From Xanthomonas hortorum (GTDB taxonomy: Bacteria > Pseudomonadota > Gammaproteobacteria > Xanthomonadales > Xanthomonadaceae), in assembly GCF_024339125.1 (NCBI RefSeq), contig NZ_CP101417.1:744001-808000 (forward strand): a stretch of DNA of 64,000 nucleotides. The letters run 5' to 3'. The notes under the pieces are model-generated. The model was given only the letters and a program-made list of their open reading frames with translations, ran no database searches and was not told where the DNA came from. Made by a program: the position numbers and the translations under genes. Below are positions 25,861 to 35,630 of the stretch, in pieces. The first letter of the stretch is position 1. Every line of letters begins with the position of its first letter.

Positions 25861-26278
25861 CTGCCTACCTGTCAATTTTGGTGCTGTGGTGCCTCCTCGC
25901 GCGGAGTCGACCGAGTCAGGCGCGTATTACTCACCTGTCGCCGGTGCATTCGATACGCACCTGCGGGACTATAAAGTAGAAGCCGAGCCAGCATTGGCGG
26001 CCATTTTTCCGGAGGATGCATCCGCATTTTCTACAATGGCAGCGACAAGGAGCTCGCGTAAGATCTATCCAGGATTCTACGAAGCAACAGCGATACGATG
26101 AGAGCAATGCACTCACGAAGTAGGCCACCAGCAAATCCACCAGGCAACCCAATGAAGAACGATTTAGTGCGACAACGCTTTTTCCCGCTATTAAGTGTGG
26201 AGCAGCCAGGATCTGCCACGGTCGTCATTTCTACTTCAGCCCCTTTTCTCCACAATCAGAGAACGCAAGGACCATCAC
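25861..26278. other. Intergenic region upstream of the second LysR gene
   Basis: These 418 bp separate the broken flavodoxin gene from the divergent LysR gene at 26279 and look locally less GC-rich than the core. It should hold both promoters. I recognise no gene, and the open plus-strand frame through it (to 26101) overlaps the flavodoxin gene and shows no family features. No clear T-N11-A operator stood out. Confidence 0.4.
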
Positions 26279-27184
26279 GTGCGAAACAGATTTGATGGTT
26301 TGCAGTTGTTCCTCGAGGTCGTTGAGGCCGGAGGCTTCGCAAAAGCAGGCCAGCGACTCTCGCTCACGCGTTCAGCGGTGGGCAAAGCCATAGCGCGTTT
26401 GGAAGATCGGCTCGGTGTTCAGCTTTTTCAGCGGACTACCAGATCACAATGCCTGACCGAAGATGGTCAGCAGTACTACGAGCGCTGCCTTCGCGCGATA
26501 GAAGAGTTGCGGGTCGGAGAGGTCATGTTGGAGAACGGCCAACGCGAAGTGGCCGGCAAGCTGCGCGTCACCCTCCCCGTCCTGTTCGGCCGGCATTGCG
26601 TGGCGCCCATATTGCGCGCGTATGCACGGCAGCATCCCAAGCTGGAACTTGAGCTGCACCTGAGTGATCGCAGTGTGGATTTAATTGCAGAGGGCTTTGA
26701 TCTGGCAGTGCGTAATGGAGGAGTAGCAAGTGGATCGTCATTGCGTTCTCACCGCCTGATAAGTCAACGCAAGGTTCTGTGTGTCTCTCAGAACTACCTG
26801 GCGACACATGGTGAGCCGCGCACGCTTGAGGATCTGGCAGACCATGCATTGCTTCCGTACTGGCGTAATGGACAAGGTCTTGTCTGGCGTCTTCCAAATG
26901 CCCAGGGTGAGCTAGTCGACGTTGCGGTCAGCTCACGCATGCGCCTCAACGATCTTGAGGTGATTGCAGATGCAGCAACAGAAGGGATGGGGCTGGCGTG
27001 GCTACCCTACTGGCTGGTTCGGGAACGGATGCAGCGTGGAGCGCTTGTAGAAATCTGGGGAAATCGGCCAAGCACGGTCATGGAATGCAGCGCGGTGTGG
27101 CCAGCCATGCATTACTTACCGCTCCGATCGCGCCTGGCAATCGACCTGCTCGCCGTGGAACTTGAGAAGTGGAAAGAGGAATAA
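26279..27184 (+). CDS. LysR-family transcriptional regulator
   Basis: The 301-aa protein begins at a GTG preceded by AAGGA (VRNRFDGLQLFLEVVEAGGFAKAGQRLSLTRSAVGKAIARLEDRLGVQLFQRTTRS), a typical LysR winged helix. The effector domain follows (AGKLRVTLPVLFGRHCVAPILRAYARQHPKLELELHLSDRSVDLIAEGFDLAVRNG). It is divergent from the flavodoxin gene and probably regulated it before that gene was broken. It now sits next to another LysR gene with no intact target on its left. Confidence 0.9.
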   Translation: MRNRFDGLQLFLEVVEAGGFAKAGQRLSLTRSAVGKAIARLEDRLGVQLFQRTTRSQCLTEDGQQYYERCLRAIEELRVGEVMLENGQREVAGKLRVTLPVLFGRHCVAPILRAYARQHPKLELELHLSDRSVDLIAEGFDLAVRNGGVASGSSLRSHRLISQRKVLCVSQNYLATHGEPRTLEDLADHALLPYWRNGQGLVWRLPNAQGELVDVAVSSRMRLNDLEVIADAATEGMGLAWLPYWLVRERMQRGALVEIWGNRPSTVMECSAVWPAMHYLPLRSRLAIDLLAVELEKWKEE

Positions 27185-27375
27185 ACCGTAGCGCGACTGC
27201 AGAGATACGCGAGTCCATGAAAGTCGAACATTGCGTATGGCCCATATACGTGGTTGCGATCAAATAACAGCCGCGAGGCGGGGTCTTGTTTGACGAAGCT
27301 CACTCACACGAGCAGCCATGAATCTGGCGCCCGAATCATCTCCAGCACTACAAAGCAGAATAACGATGGAAGCAG

Positions 27376-28284
27376 ATGAATCTTAATCGCGCAGACTTGG
27401 CCGACTTTGTCTATTTCCTGACAATTGCGCGGCATATGAGCTTTAGCCGTGCTGCCACAGAGCTTGGGGTGAGTTCTTCAGCGCTGAGCCACGCCATCAA
27501 GGGACTGGAAACACGCCTGGCAGTCAGGCTTCTTCATCGCACCAGCCGCAGCGTCACGCTGACAGCTGCCGGCGAACAGCTGCTGCAGGCGATATCTGGG
27601 CCGTTTGGAGCCATTGGCGAGGCCATAGAGCTACTGAACCAGCACAGGAATTCACCCGCCGGACGTATCCGGCTCAACGTCATCAATGATGCGGTGCCGC
27701 TCCTGCTCGGTCCGGTGCTACCGATCTTTGCGGAACGCTATCCCAAGGTGGAAGTCGATATTGTTTCGACCAATCGAATGATCGACATCATTGAGGGGGG
27801 CTTCGATGCAGGGATTCGCTACGGTGGAACCGTGCCGGAAGACATGATTGCCCAACGGCTATCGCCAGACATCAGATGGGTGGTCGCCGGGGCGCCCACA
27901 TACCTCGCACGCCATGGCATACCGCAGCATCCGCTCGACCTTCACCATCATCGGTGCGTGCGCATCCGGCTGGGCAATGATCGTATCTATCGCTGGGAGC
28001 TCGAAAAAGGCAGCGAACTCCTGACTGTCGATGTGCCCGGAACCATGACAATTGACGACACCAGGCTGGCCCTGGCCCTACTCACAGGTGGAGCAGGATT
28101 GGTCTATGCGCCCGAGCCAGTGCTGGCTCCGTTGCTTGCTGCAGGCACTGCCCGGCTCGTGCTGGAGAACTGGGCCAGCCCTGGACCCGGCTTTCATCTT
28201 TACTATTCGAGCCGACGGCAACTGCCTACTGGCTTGCGCCTATTGCTCGATCTGGTCCGCGAGCTGGCTCCGCTTGGCATCTAA
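27376..28284 (+). CDS. LysR-family transcriptional regulator
   Basis: The 302-aa protein has the LysR winged helix (ADLADFVYFLTIARHMSFSRAATELGVSSSALSHAIKGLETRLAVRLLHRTSRSVTLT) and an effector domain beginning AGRIRLNVINDAVPLLLGPVLPIF. It is the third LysR gene in 7 kb. It follows the previous one on the same strand after 191 bp, which is too far to assume an operon. No obvious target gene adjoins it: downstream is the convergent SIMPL gene. Target and inducer are unknown. Confidence 0.9.
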   Translation: MNLNRADLADFVYFLTIARHMSFSRAATELGVSSSALSHAIKGLETRLAVRLLHRTSRSVTLTAAGEQLLQAISGPFGAIGEAIELLNQHRNSPAGRIRLNVINDAVPLLLGPVLPIFAERYPKVEVDIVSTNRMIDIIEGGFDAGIRYGGTVPEDMIAQRLSPDIRWVVAGAPTYLARHGIPQHPLDLHHHRCVRIRLGNDRIYRWELEKGSELLTVDVPGTMTIDDTRLALALLTGGAGLVYAPEPVLAPLLAAGTARLVLENWASPGPGFHLYYSSRRQLPTGLRLLLDLVRELAPLGI

Positions 28285-28416
28285 ATACCTTGCGTTGTTA
28301 CCAGCCCGAACGTTACTTCGCTCGGCGCGCGCGATATGCGGTTCGCGTGCCCTGGTGGGCAGGTGCTCGGCAATGACATAGACACCTTCCTTGCTGACGA
28401 TCCGGACGGCAGGGAC

Positions 28417-29199
28417 TCATTGCGCGATCAGGAAGACCGCATAGATGTTTTCGGTGTAGGTGATGGTGCCGGTTAGGAGGCTTTCGCCGACGCCCTGGAC
28501 CCCAGCGCTTGGCGCAGGCGGCGGCGGTGGGGCCGGCGGCGAAGGCGGAGACACCACCGAGCCTGGCTTTGGCGCTGCGGGGGCAGACCAGGTGCCTGCT
28601 TCGACACCATAGGCAAAATTCGGGGCGACATCGGAGATGCTGTAGATCCCACCAAGCCGGACGCCGTAAGCAGCGGCGAGCCCTTGGGCTGATTCGCGCG
28701 ACTGTGTGGCGGCTTCGCGCTTGAGTTCTGCACGTAATGCAGCGGCATCGCCGTAGGCGGTCTGCATCGAGAGCACCTGGACATTTTCATTGGCGTCCAA
28801 CCCACCGAGAAAGGCACGCACATCCTTCAAGGACGTAAATGTGCCGCGGATCTTGCGCTCTACCCGGGTTCCTTCGAAGACGGATTTGCCTGCCTCGTAA
28901 CGCGATTGCGGTGCAATCGACAACGCAGAGGCGTACAGCGAGTCCTTGAGCACGCGGTTGCGCTGCAATCCATCCAGGACCACACGGGCGCGCTCCTCGA
29001 CGAATTTACGCGCCAGGTCAGGCTGCAGCTCGGTCTTGCTGACCTTGAGGTCGACGATAAAACGGTCTGGATCGACGGTGCGAAACGCCTGGCCTTTAAC
29101 CAGCAAGTGCGGCTGCGACGGCAAGGTGTTGATCTGAGCTACTCCCACGGCGGGCAGCATCAGGACAGTGGCGAGCACCCAACCTACGAATTTGTTCAT
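28417..29199 (-). CDS. Periplasmic SIMPL-domain (DUF541) protein
   Basis: The 260-aa protein has a signal peptide (MNKFVGWVLATVLMLPAVGVAQ) and a SIMPL/DUF541 domain: LLVKGQAFRTVDPDRFIVDLKVSKTELQPDLARK near the start and TGTITYTENIYAVFLIAQ at the end, with the EAATQSRESAQGLAAAYGVRLGGIYSISD central helix. A Pro-rich linker (SPPAPPPPPAPSAG, about 210-230) precedes the last strand. SIMPL proteins are periplasmic and of uncertain function, linked to stress tolerance. It follows ltaE by 18 nt on the same strand and may be read with it. Confidence 0.85.
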   Translation of the reverse strand: MNKFVGWVLATVLMLPAVGVAQINTLPSQPHLLVKGQAFRTVDPDRFIVDLKVSKTELQPDLARKFVEERARVVLDGLQRNRVLKDSLYASALSIAPQSRYEAGKSVFEGTRVERKIRGTFTSLKDVRAFLGGLDANENVQVLSMQTAYGDAAALRAELKREAATQSRESAQGLAAAYGVRLGGIYSISDVAPNFAYGVEAGTWSAPAAPKPGSVVSPPSPPAPPPPPAPSAGVQGVGESLLTGTITYTENIYAVFLIAQ

Positions 29200-29217
29200 C
29201 GTCGTCTTCCTTGATGT

Positions 29218-30294
29218 CTAGTCGTGGCCCTGCACGGCAGGGTTCTGCAAAAGGGCCGCCAAGTCCGCACACAGACGATCGACAGCGGCTGCCGTGGTCG
29301 CCCACGAAGTCACGAAGCGGATCACATGACTGCCATCGGCGCGGACTTCCCAGCGCTCGAAGTCATAGCGCAGCGCCAGTTGCGCGGCCTGCTGCGCGCT
29401 GACGGCGATGAACTGCTGATTGGTCGGCGAGTCGCTGGTGAACTGCGCGCCAGCGGCCAGCAATCCTGAGCGCAAACGCTGCGCCATGGCATTGGCATGC
29501 GCAGCCAGCTCGAAGAACAATCCATCTTCGAACAAGGTGGCGAACTGCGTGCCCAGCACCATGCCCTTGGCCAGCAGCGCGCCGCGCTGCTTGATCAGAT
29601 AACGGAAGTCGGCCTGCAAGGCAGGAGTGACGATGACCAAGGCTTCGCCGAGCAAGGCGCCGTTCTTGGTGCCGCCGATGTAGAACGCATCGGTCAGCGC
29701 GGCGATCGCCGGTAGATCCAGATCGTTGCCATCCGCTGTCAGCGCTGCGCCCAGGCGCGCGCCATCCAGATACAGCAGCAAGTCGTGCGCGCGGCAGAAA
29801 CGCGACAACGCATCGAGTTCGGCACGCGTGTAGATGGTGCCGCTCTCGGTGCTGTTGGAGATGTAGACCAGGCGCGGTTGCACCATGTGTTCGTTGCCGT
29901 GCACGTCCAGCGCCGGCTGGATCAGCGCCGGGGTGAGCTTGTCGTGCAGCGCGGGCACGGTGAGCACCTTGTGGCCGGTCGCTTCGATCGCACCGGTTTC
30001 GTGCGTGGCGATATGGCCGGCTTCGACTGCGATCACGGCCTGATGCGGGCGCAGAAACGCGGCAATCGCGGTCAGATTGGTCTGCGTGCCGCCGACCAAC
30101 AGATGCACGTCGGCCTGCGGTTGCGCGACCGCCTGCCGAATCAACGCAATCGCACGTTCGCTGTGACGATCGGTGCCGTAGCCGGCGTTATGCTCGGCAC
30201 TGGCCTGCACCAGTGCCTGCAGCAGACGCGGGTGCGCGCCTTCGCTGTAGTCGTTGCGAAAACTGATACGCGCAGCGCTGCCCTGCCCGTCCAT
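29218..30294 (-). CDS. ltaE: Low-specificity threonine aldolase / PLP beta-eliminating lyase family
   Basis: The 358-aa PLP-dependent protein shows family features: ISFRNDYSEGAHPRLLQAL, AGYGTDRHSERAIALIRQ, the HIATHETGAIEATGHKV loop, YLDGARLGAAL, and the lysine in YIGGTKNGALLGEA that binds PLP. Threonine aldolases split L-threonine or allo-threonine to glycine and acetaldehyde. The start ATG overlaps the trpE stop by one base (TGATG), so its translation is coupled to trpE; an in-frame GTG one codon upstream is possible. The link with tryptophan synthesis is positional only. Confidence 0.85.
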   Translation of the reverse strand: MDGQGSAARISFRNDYSEGAHPRLLQALVQASAEHNAGYGTDRHSERAIALIRQAVAQPQADVHLLVGGTQTNLTAIAAFLRPHQAVIAVEAGHIATHETGAIEATGHKVLTVPALHDKLTPALIQPALDVHGNEHMVQPRLVYISNSTESGTIYTRAELDALSRFCRAHDLLLYLDGARLGAALTADGNDLDLPAIAALTDAFYIGGTKNGALLGEALVIVTPALQADFRYLIKQRGALLAKGMVLGTQFATLFEDGLFFELAAHANAMAQRLRSGLLAAGAQFTSDSPTNQQFIAVSAQQAAQLALRYDFERWEVRADGSHVIRFVTSWATTAAAVDRLCADLAALLQNPAVQGHD

Positions 30295-31769
30295 CACAGC
30301 CCCTTGGCCGCCTGCGCAACCGCACGAAACAGCGCGCGGCCCTTATTCATCGTCTCCTGCCATTCCAGGTCGGGATCGGAGTCGTAGACCACGCCGCCGC
30401 CGGCCTGCACGTACAGGTAGCCGTCCTGGATGACCGCCGTGCGGATCGCGATTGCGGTGTCGGCATCGCCGTGCCAGCCGATATAGCCGACTGCGCCGGA
30501 ATACACGTTGCGTTTGACCGGCTCCAGCTCGCGGATGATTTCCAGCGCGCGGATTTTCGGTGCGCCGCTGACGGTGCCGGCCGGGAACGTGGCGCGCAGC
30601 ACATCGCTGTAATTCAGGCCGGCCTTGAGCGTACCGGTCACTTCGCTGACGATGTGCATGACATGGCTGTAGCGTTCGATCACGAACTGCTCGCCGACTT
30701 TCACCGAGCCAGGTTCGGCAACGCGGCCGACATCGTTACGCCCCAGATCGATCAGCATCACGTGCTCGGCACGCTCTTTCGGGTCGGCCAGCAGTTCGGC
30801 TTCCAGCGCCTTGTCCAGCTCGGGCGTGGCACCACGCGGGCGGGTGCCGGCGATCGGCCGCACGGTGACCACGCCATCGCGCAGGCGCGCCAGGATTTCC
30901 GGCGAGGAACCGACCACCTGCGTGCCGCCGACATCGAGAAAATACATGTACGGCGATGGATTGAGCGCGCGCAAGGCGCGATACACATCCACCGGGCGCG
31001 CACGGAACGGCACACGCAAACGCTGCGACGGCACCACCTGAAAAATATCGCCGGCGCGCACGTATTCCTGCGCCTTGCGCACCACCGCGTGATATTCCTC
31101 GCGGGTAAACGAGGAACGGAAATCCGACTCGTCGATCGCATCGGAAATCTGCGCCTGCGGATACCCCGCACCGCCCTGACGCAGGCGATGCGCCAGCTCG
31201 TCCAGGCGCCGATTGGCGCGCACATAGGCCTGCGGCTGGCGCGGGTCGGCATGCACGATCAGGTACAGGCGGCCCTTGAGATTGTCGAACACCGCCAGCT
31301 CTTCGGAGAGCATCAGCAGGATGTCGGGCGTGCCGAGTTCGTCGGGTTTGTCGCCGCCGCCGAGGTGCGGCTCGATGTACTGGATGCACTCGAAGCCGAA
31401 CCAGCCGACCAGCCCGCCGGTGAAGCCGGGCAGGCCGTCGAGCTGCGGCACCGAATGCTCGGCGCGTAGTGCATCGACTTCGGCGAGTGGGTCGGCAACC
31501 TCGCGGGTTTCCAGCACTTCGCCGTGCTCGCTGATTTCCAGCGTATGCCCGCGGAAGCTGTACACGCGCCGCGCGGGCAGGCCGATGATGGAATAGCGCC
31601 CGAAGCGTTCGCCACCTTCGACCGATTCAAACAGATAGGTATAGGCGCCGTCGGCGAGCTTCAGATAGACCGACAGCGGCGTGTCCAGATCGGACAGCAC
31701 TTCGCGGACAACGGGAATACGGGTGTGACCTTCAGCGGCCTGGCGCTGGAACTGCTCTGCGGTGATCAA
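30294..31769 (-). CDS. trpE: Anthranilate synthase component I
   Basis: The 491-aa TrpE converts chorismate plus glutamine-derived ammonia to anthranilate, the first step of tryptophan synthesis. The N-terminal feedback domain carries [33 protein letters not shown] (including the LLES-type motif that binds tryptophan). The chorismate-binding domain has [42 protein letters not shown], and [18 protein letters not shown]. The start is taken as TTG at 31769 ([17 protein letters not shown]), with GGAAGGAAAG 6 nt upstream; the longer frame to 31814 has no site. trpG/D/C are not nearby in this window; ltaE is coupled downstream. Confidence 0.95.
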   Translation of the reverse strand: MITAEQFQRQAAEGHTRIPVVREVLSDLDTPLSVYLKLADGAYTYLFESVEGGERFGRYSIIGLPARRVYSFRGHTLEISEHGEVLETREVADPLAEVDALRAEHSVPQLDGLPGFTGGLVGWFGFECIQYIEPHLGGGDKPDELGTPDILLMLSEELAVFDNLKGRLYLIVHADPRQPQAYVRANRRLDELAHRLRQGGAGYPQAQISDAIDESDFRSSFTREEYHAVVRKAQEYVRAGDIFQVVPSQRLRVPFRARPVDVYRALRALNPSPYMYFLDVGGTQVVGSSPEILARLRDGVVTVRPIAGTRPRGATPELDKALEAELLADPKERAEHVMLIDLGRNDVGRVAEPGSVKVGEQFVIERYSHVMHIVSEVTGTLKAGLNYSDVLRATFPAGTVSGAPKIRALEIIRELEPVKRNVYSGAVGYIGWHGDADTAIAIRTAVIQDGYLYVQAGGGVVYDSDPDLEWQETMNKGRALFRAVAQAAKGL

Positions 31770-32184
31770 GACGACTTTCCTTCCGGGACTCTGTGGCGGG
31801 GCGGACGACGGCAACGGGCCACCATCGCCACCAGCGGCGAGCGGAAGAGAAGGAGCGTGAAGTCGTCAGGCGGGACACGTGGGTACTGTAGCGCAACTGC
31901 TGGTTTAGGGCAGCAGGTGCGGTGCCGAAGATGTGCGAATTGCGAAGGTGGGTTGGGTCGTGTGTTGTTGGGTGTGGCTTTTCAAACTGAGCGACATCCG
32001 GGCCGGATGGCGCGTGTTTGTCGTTGATAGGTGTATTGGGCTGTGGGCTGTCTGCGACGACTTGCTGTTGGTCAATGTCAGGGCGAGATGCCTGGTAGCG
32101 GCATGTGTGTCGGCACAGGGACCCTCACCCCAACCCCTCTCCCGGAGGGAGAGGGGCTTCAATCCCCATTCCCCATTCCCAGCT
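31770..32184. other. Region between trpE and the yegS-like gene
   Basis: These 415 bp hold the trpE promoter region and one REP-like palindrome (32121-32158). Looking upstream of trpE I see no Trp-codon leader peptide or attenuator. Nothing else is recognisable. Confidence 0.45.
32121..32158. repeat. REP-like palindromic repeat, copy A
   Basis: The element reads ACCCTCACCCCAACCCCTCT and continues into CCCGGAGGGAGAGGGGCTT; its core is a 10-bp perfect dyad (CCCCTCTCCC / GGGAGAGGGG) with a 3-nt loop. Two further copies lie at 54166-54204 and 54568-54606. Such dispersed intergenic palindromes are common in Xanthomonas and may act in mRNA 3'-end stability. Confidence 0.75.
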
Positions 32185-33114
32185 TCAAGCGCTGCGCAAC
32201 GGGCACTCCACCGGCAAATGCATGCGCAAGCGCGCCGGCACGCATTCGATGCGGAAATGCTGCGAGGTCTCAGGTTCGCCGTCCAGATTCAAGGTCAGGG
32301 GTTGGTGCGAGACCATCTCCAGCCAGGGCAGCCGGGCACGCACGGCGACGCGTTCCAGCGCGGCCTGTTTGCCGCCGGTGACCAGGGTGCCGAGGGTGGC
32401 GGCCACTTCGCCGTTGAGCGCGGGCACGATGGTGACGTCGAGCAGGCCGTCGTCGATCAAGGCTTCCGGGCACAGCGCCTGGCCGCCGCCGGCTTGGCGC
32501 CCGTTGCCCAGGCCGAGTGCGATGAACTCGCCCTCCCAGCTGAAATCCGGGCCGCTGAAGCGGGCGCTGATCGGGTCGATCCGCCCCAACCGCGACATGC
32601 CGGTGATCAAATAGGCCAGGCCGCCGAGCATCTTCTTCAAACCCTCGTCGGTTTCCACGGTGACCTGGGTACCGAAGCCGCCACTGGCGACATTGGCGCA
32701 CCAATGCGGGCCGTGCTCGGCGTCGATGCGCAGCAGGTCGATCGGTTGCGCCGGGCGTTCGGCGATCAGCGTCAGCGCGTCGAGCGGCTCGAGCGGGATG
32801 TTGGCGGCGGTGGCGAAGTCGTTGGCGGTGCCCAGCGGCACCAGACCCAGCGAAGGCAGCGTAGCGGCATCGGTGTCGTGATGGGCGAGTGCGGCGGCCA
32901 CTTCGCTCAGGGTGCCGTCGCCTCCGGCGGCGACCACGGTGTGCACGCCATCGGCGACGGCTTCGCCGACATAACGCTCGGCGTCGCCCTCTTCCCAGGT
33001 GACCCGGACATCGAGCTGGATGCCGCGCTTGCGCAGCGTTCCCACCGCCTCACGCAGGTCCAGATTGTCGGTGGACTTGCCGTTGAGGATCAGACGCCAG
33101 TGGGACGGGGCCAT
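32185..33114 (-). CDS. yegS: YegS/DgkA-like lipid kinase
   Basis: The 309-aa protein matches YegS-type lipid kinases: N-terminal [19 protein letters not shown], the GGDGT nucleotide-binding motif ([17 protein letters not shown]), [19 protein letters not shown], and the C-terminal [12 protein letters not shown] and LNLDGEPE blocks. These enzymes phosphorylate lipids such as phosphatidylglycerol or diacylglycerol; the true substrate is uncertain. Start taken at MAPSHW, four codons inside the longest frame. Confidence 0.85.
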   Translation of the reverse strand: MAPSHWRLILNGKSTDNLDLREAVGTLRKRGIQLDVRVTWEEGDAERYVGEAVADGVHTVVAAGGDGTLSEVAAALAHHDTDAATLPSLGLVPLGTANDFATAANIPLEPLDALTLIAERPAQPIDLLRIDAEHGPHWCANVASGGFGTQVTVETDEGLKKMLGGLAYLITGMSRLGRIDPISARFSGPDFSWEGEFIALGLGNGRQAGGGQALCPEALIDDGLLDVTIVPALNGEVAATLGTLVTGGKQAALERVAVRARLPWLEMVSHQPLTLNLDGEPETSQHFRIECVPARLRMHLPVECPLRSA

Positions 33115-33285
33115 GCGCGCTGCCAATGCTGTGGGAGTGATGCGCGCAGGCTAGCAGCGGGCCGCTGCGTGCATCGTGAATACGCACTGCCACCGGGCTG
33201 TCATTGGCATGTCATCGATGACCCGGAGGATGGAAGTCCATAGCAGGGACGACGGGCGGGGGCAGGATCAGCCTCCAATTTTCTT

Positions 33286-33319
33286 GAAGGCCGCTCCAAT
33301 GGGAGCGGCCTTCTTTTTA
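33286..33319 (+). terminator. Strong hairpin with T-run
   Basis: GAAGGCCGCTCC pairs with GGAGCGGCCTTC-type sequence around a short loop (33286-33312), followed by TTTTTAT on the plus strand. It lies 29 bp downstream of the minus-strand GNAT gene but its T-run faces the plus direction, where no gene ends nearby. It may work in both directions. Confidence 0.6.
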
Positions 33320-33347
33320 TGTACCACTGGTGCGCGCCGCGCTTGGC

Positions 33348-33839
33348 TCAAGCGCCAGCGGCAAACGCGGCCAGGCGCTCGCCGTCGAGCCGGTACACCG
33401 TCCAGCCCTCCATCGGGCGCGCACCGACGGCCTGGTAGAACGCGATGGCCGGCGCGTTCCAGTCCAGCACCGACCACTCGAACCGCCCGCAGCCACGCTG
33501 CACGGCCAACTGGGCCAGATGCCGCAGCAGCGCCAGGCCAGCGCCCTGCCCGCGCGCTTGCGGACGCACAAACAGGTCTTCCAGATACAGTCCGTTGCGG
33601 CCGAGCCAGGTCGAGTAATTGAAGAAATACACCGCAAATCCCAGCGCCTGCCCGTCCTGCTCGCAAATCAACGCGTGCGCGGTGGCGCCGTCGCCGAACA
33701 GGCTGGCGCGCAGGTCGTCCGGGCTGGCCTTGACCGCGTCGGGCTCGCGTTCGTAGACCGCCAGTGCGGTGACCAGTTCGTGCAACAGCGCGGCGTCATC
33801 GGGCGTGGCGCTGCGGATCTGCAGCGGGGCCTGGCTCAT
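33348..33839 (-). CDS. GNAT-family N-acetyltransferase
   Basis: The 163-aa protein has the GNAT acetyl-CoA motif ([24 protein letters not shown]) and a C-terminal [27 protein letters not shown] block; the sequence resembles the spermidine/spermine (diamine) acetyltransferase-like subgroup. Substrate is not determinable. Its ATG overlaps the rpe stop by 4 nt (ATGA), so the pair is co-translated. Confidence 0.88.
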   Translation of the reverse strand: MSQAPLQIRSATPDDAALLHELVTALAVYEREPDAVKASPDDLRASLFGDGATAHALICEQDGQALGFAVYFFNYSTWLGRNGLYLEDLFVRPQARGQGAGLALLRHLAQLAVQRGCGRFEWSVLDWNAPAIAFYQAVGARPMEGWTVYRLDGERLAAFAAGA

Positions 33840-34507
33840 CGCACCGCGTCCACCGCCGCGCGCATCTGCGCGATCACCTGCGCATAGTCGGGGGCATTGA
33901 AGATCGCCGAGCCGGCCACGAAGGTATCGGCACCGGCGGCGGCGATCGCACCGATGTTGTCGGCCTTGACCCCGCCATCGATCTCCAGCCGGATCGGCTT
34001 GCCGAGCGCATCGATCTTGCTGCGGATCGCGCGCAGCTTGTCCAACGCCGAGGGAATGAAGGCCTGCCCGCCGAAGCCGGGATTGACCGACATCACCAGC
34101 ACCAGATCCAGCTCCGGCAGCACCCAATCGAGAATATCCACCGGCGTGGCCGGATTGAGCACCAGCCCGGCCTGGCAGCCGTGCGATTTGATCAGCTGGA
34201 TCGTGCGGTGCACGTGGCGGCTGGCCTCGGGATGAAAGCTGATGGTGGTGGCGCCGGCATCGGCGAAGTCCGGCACGATGCGGTCCACCGGCTCGACCAT
34301 CAGATGCACGTCGATCGGCGCGGTGATGCCGTGCTTGCGCAGCGCCTGGCACACCATCGGGCCGATGGTGAGGTTGGGCACATAGTGGTTGTCCATCACA
34401 TCGAAGTGCACCCAGTCGGCGCCGGCCTTCAGGACGTTGTTCACCTCTTCGCCAAGACGGGCGAAATCGGCGGACAGGATGGACGGGGCGATCGCCGTCG
34501 GTTGCAT
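33836..34507 (-). CDS. rpe: Ribulose-phosphate 3-epimerase
   Basis: The 223-aa TIM-barrel enzyme interconverts ribulose-5-phosphate and xylulose-5-phosphate in the pentose phosphate pathway. Signature blocks: [64 protein letters not shown] and [11 protein letters not shown], with metal-binding His and Asp residues in place. The start at MQPTAIAPS gives the usual family length; earlier in-frame starts are not needed. Confidence 0.96.
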   Translation of the reverse strand: MQPTAIAPSILSADFARLGEEVNNVLKAGADWVHFDVMDNHYVPNLTIGPMVCQALRKHGITAPIDVHLMVEPVDRIVPDFADAGATTISFHPEASRHVHRTIQLIKSHGCQAGLVLNPATPVDILDWVLPELDLVLVMSVNPGFGGQAFIPSALDKLRAIRSKIDALGKPIRLEIDGGVKADNIGAIAAAGADTFVAGSAIFNAPDYAQVIAQMRAAVDAVR

Positions 34508-34651
34508 GGGCAGCTCGGAAGGTAACGGAGCGCACATTCTCGCAACCGGGATCACAGGATGAAAGCGTCAGGATGAAAGCGTTCTGCATCCGTGCGCCGC
34601 CATCGTGCGTACACACAGAACTGGCGCGCTGCGCCCGATTAAGGAGAACGC

Positions 34652-35491
34652 ATGAAAACCACCCCGCTCGCTTCTGCCGCCATCGTTCTGTTGGCCCTCG
34701 CCCCGTCCGCCTGGGCACAAACCGGCCCGGCCGACTGGTCCGGCTTCTCCATTGGCGCCAATGTCGGCGGCGCCGACGTCAGTGGCGTCTCCGGCGGCCG
34801 CTTCGGCTTCGACACCAATCTGGACGGCCGCGATGGCGACCAGGTCAGCACCGCCACCGGTGCCGATGCGTTCTCGCCCGGCTTCTGCGGTGGCGCCGCA
34901 GCCGGCCGCACCCCGGCCAGTGGCTGCAGCAAGGACAAGGGCGGTGCCGAATATGGCGCGCGTCTCGGTTATGACTGGCAGGCCGGCAACTGGGTCTACG
35001 GCGTGGTCGCCGAGTACACCCGCAACGACCTACGCGACAGCGTCAGCGCCTTCAGCACCACCCCGGCGTTCTACACCTTCACCCGCCAGCTCAACCGCAC
35101 CGCCGCCCTGCGTGGCCGGATCGGGTATGCCTTCGGCGAGCAGGGCGATTTTCTGGCCTATTTCACCGCCGGCGTGGCCCGCGGCGAGTTCGACCACAGC
35201 TTCTCCAGCAGCAACACCGCCAACAGCTTCACCAGCAGCGGTGGCGACAGCGCCGACGGCTATCAGGCCGGTGTTGGCCTGCAGCGCCGCTTGAGCGACA
35301 ACGTCTCGGTGGGCGTGGAATACCTGTTCACCCGCCTGGAGGACGAAGACACCCGCGTGCGCGTCGGGCCGGGCACAGCACCGGCGACCAATCCGTTCCT
35401 GCGCGTCAATCCGGCCGGTACCGATCTGCGCCGTACAGACACCGATTTCTCGGCCAATGCAGTGCGGCTGACGGCGACGTATCGTTTCTGA
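34652..35491 (+). CDS. Outer-membrane beta-barrel protein
   Basis: The 279-aa protein has a signal peptide (MKTTPLASAAIVLLALAPSAWAQ) and alternating beta strands typical of small Omp25/OmpA-like barrels: WSGFSIGANVGGADV, YGARLGYDWQAGNWVYGVVAEY, TAALRGRIGYAFGEQGDFLAYFTAGVA, ending in the C-terminal aromatic signature VRLTATYRF. Extracellular loops are Ser/Gly/Asp-rich. GGAG precedes the ATG. It stands alone, followed by a strong terminator. Function probably structural or adhesin-like; not assignable. Confidence 0.85.
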   Translation: MKTTPLASAAIVLLALAPSAWAQTGPADWSGFSIGANVGGADVSGVSGGRFGFDTNLDGRDGDQVSTATGADAFSPGFCGGAAAGRTPASGCSKDKGGAEYGARLGYDWQAGNWVYGVVAEYTRNDLRDSVSAFSTTPAFYTFTRQLNRTAALRGRIGYAFGEQGDFLAYFTAGVARGEFDHSFSSSNTANSFTSSGGDSADGYQAGVGLQRRLSDNVSVGVEYLFTRLEDEDTRVRVGPGTAPATNPFLRVNPAGTDLRRTDTDFSANAVRLTATYRF

Positions 35492-35514
35492 GTCTTGATG
35501 TTTGAGTGACAATG

Positions 35515-35547
35515 ACGCCTGGCCTTTAACTGGTCAGGCGTTTTTTA
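35515..35547 (+). terminator. Rho-independent terminator
   Basis: ACGCCTGGCC (35515-35524) pairs with GGTCAGGCG around a short loop, followed by TTTTTTATT. It lies 23 bp after the outer-membrane barrel gene and is a convincing intrinsic terminator. Confidence 0.85.
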
Positions 35548-35630
35548 TTGCGTGGTTTTCGGCTTCGATCCCGAAGCGGTTAGCTGCACGGTCAGGCACT
35601 GCAACCAGGGACCAGGCGCCAGGCCTTCGA

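Noticed and set aside
31770..31930. Tryptophan leader peptide / attenuator before trpE
   Set aside because: No short ORF with tandem Trp codons and no alternating hairpins were seen upstream of the TTG start.
33176..33622. 148-aa plus-strand frame near the GNAT gene
   Set aside because: It spans an intergenic terminator and runs antisense to the GNAT gene.
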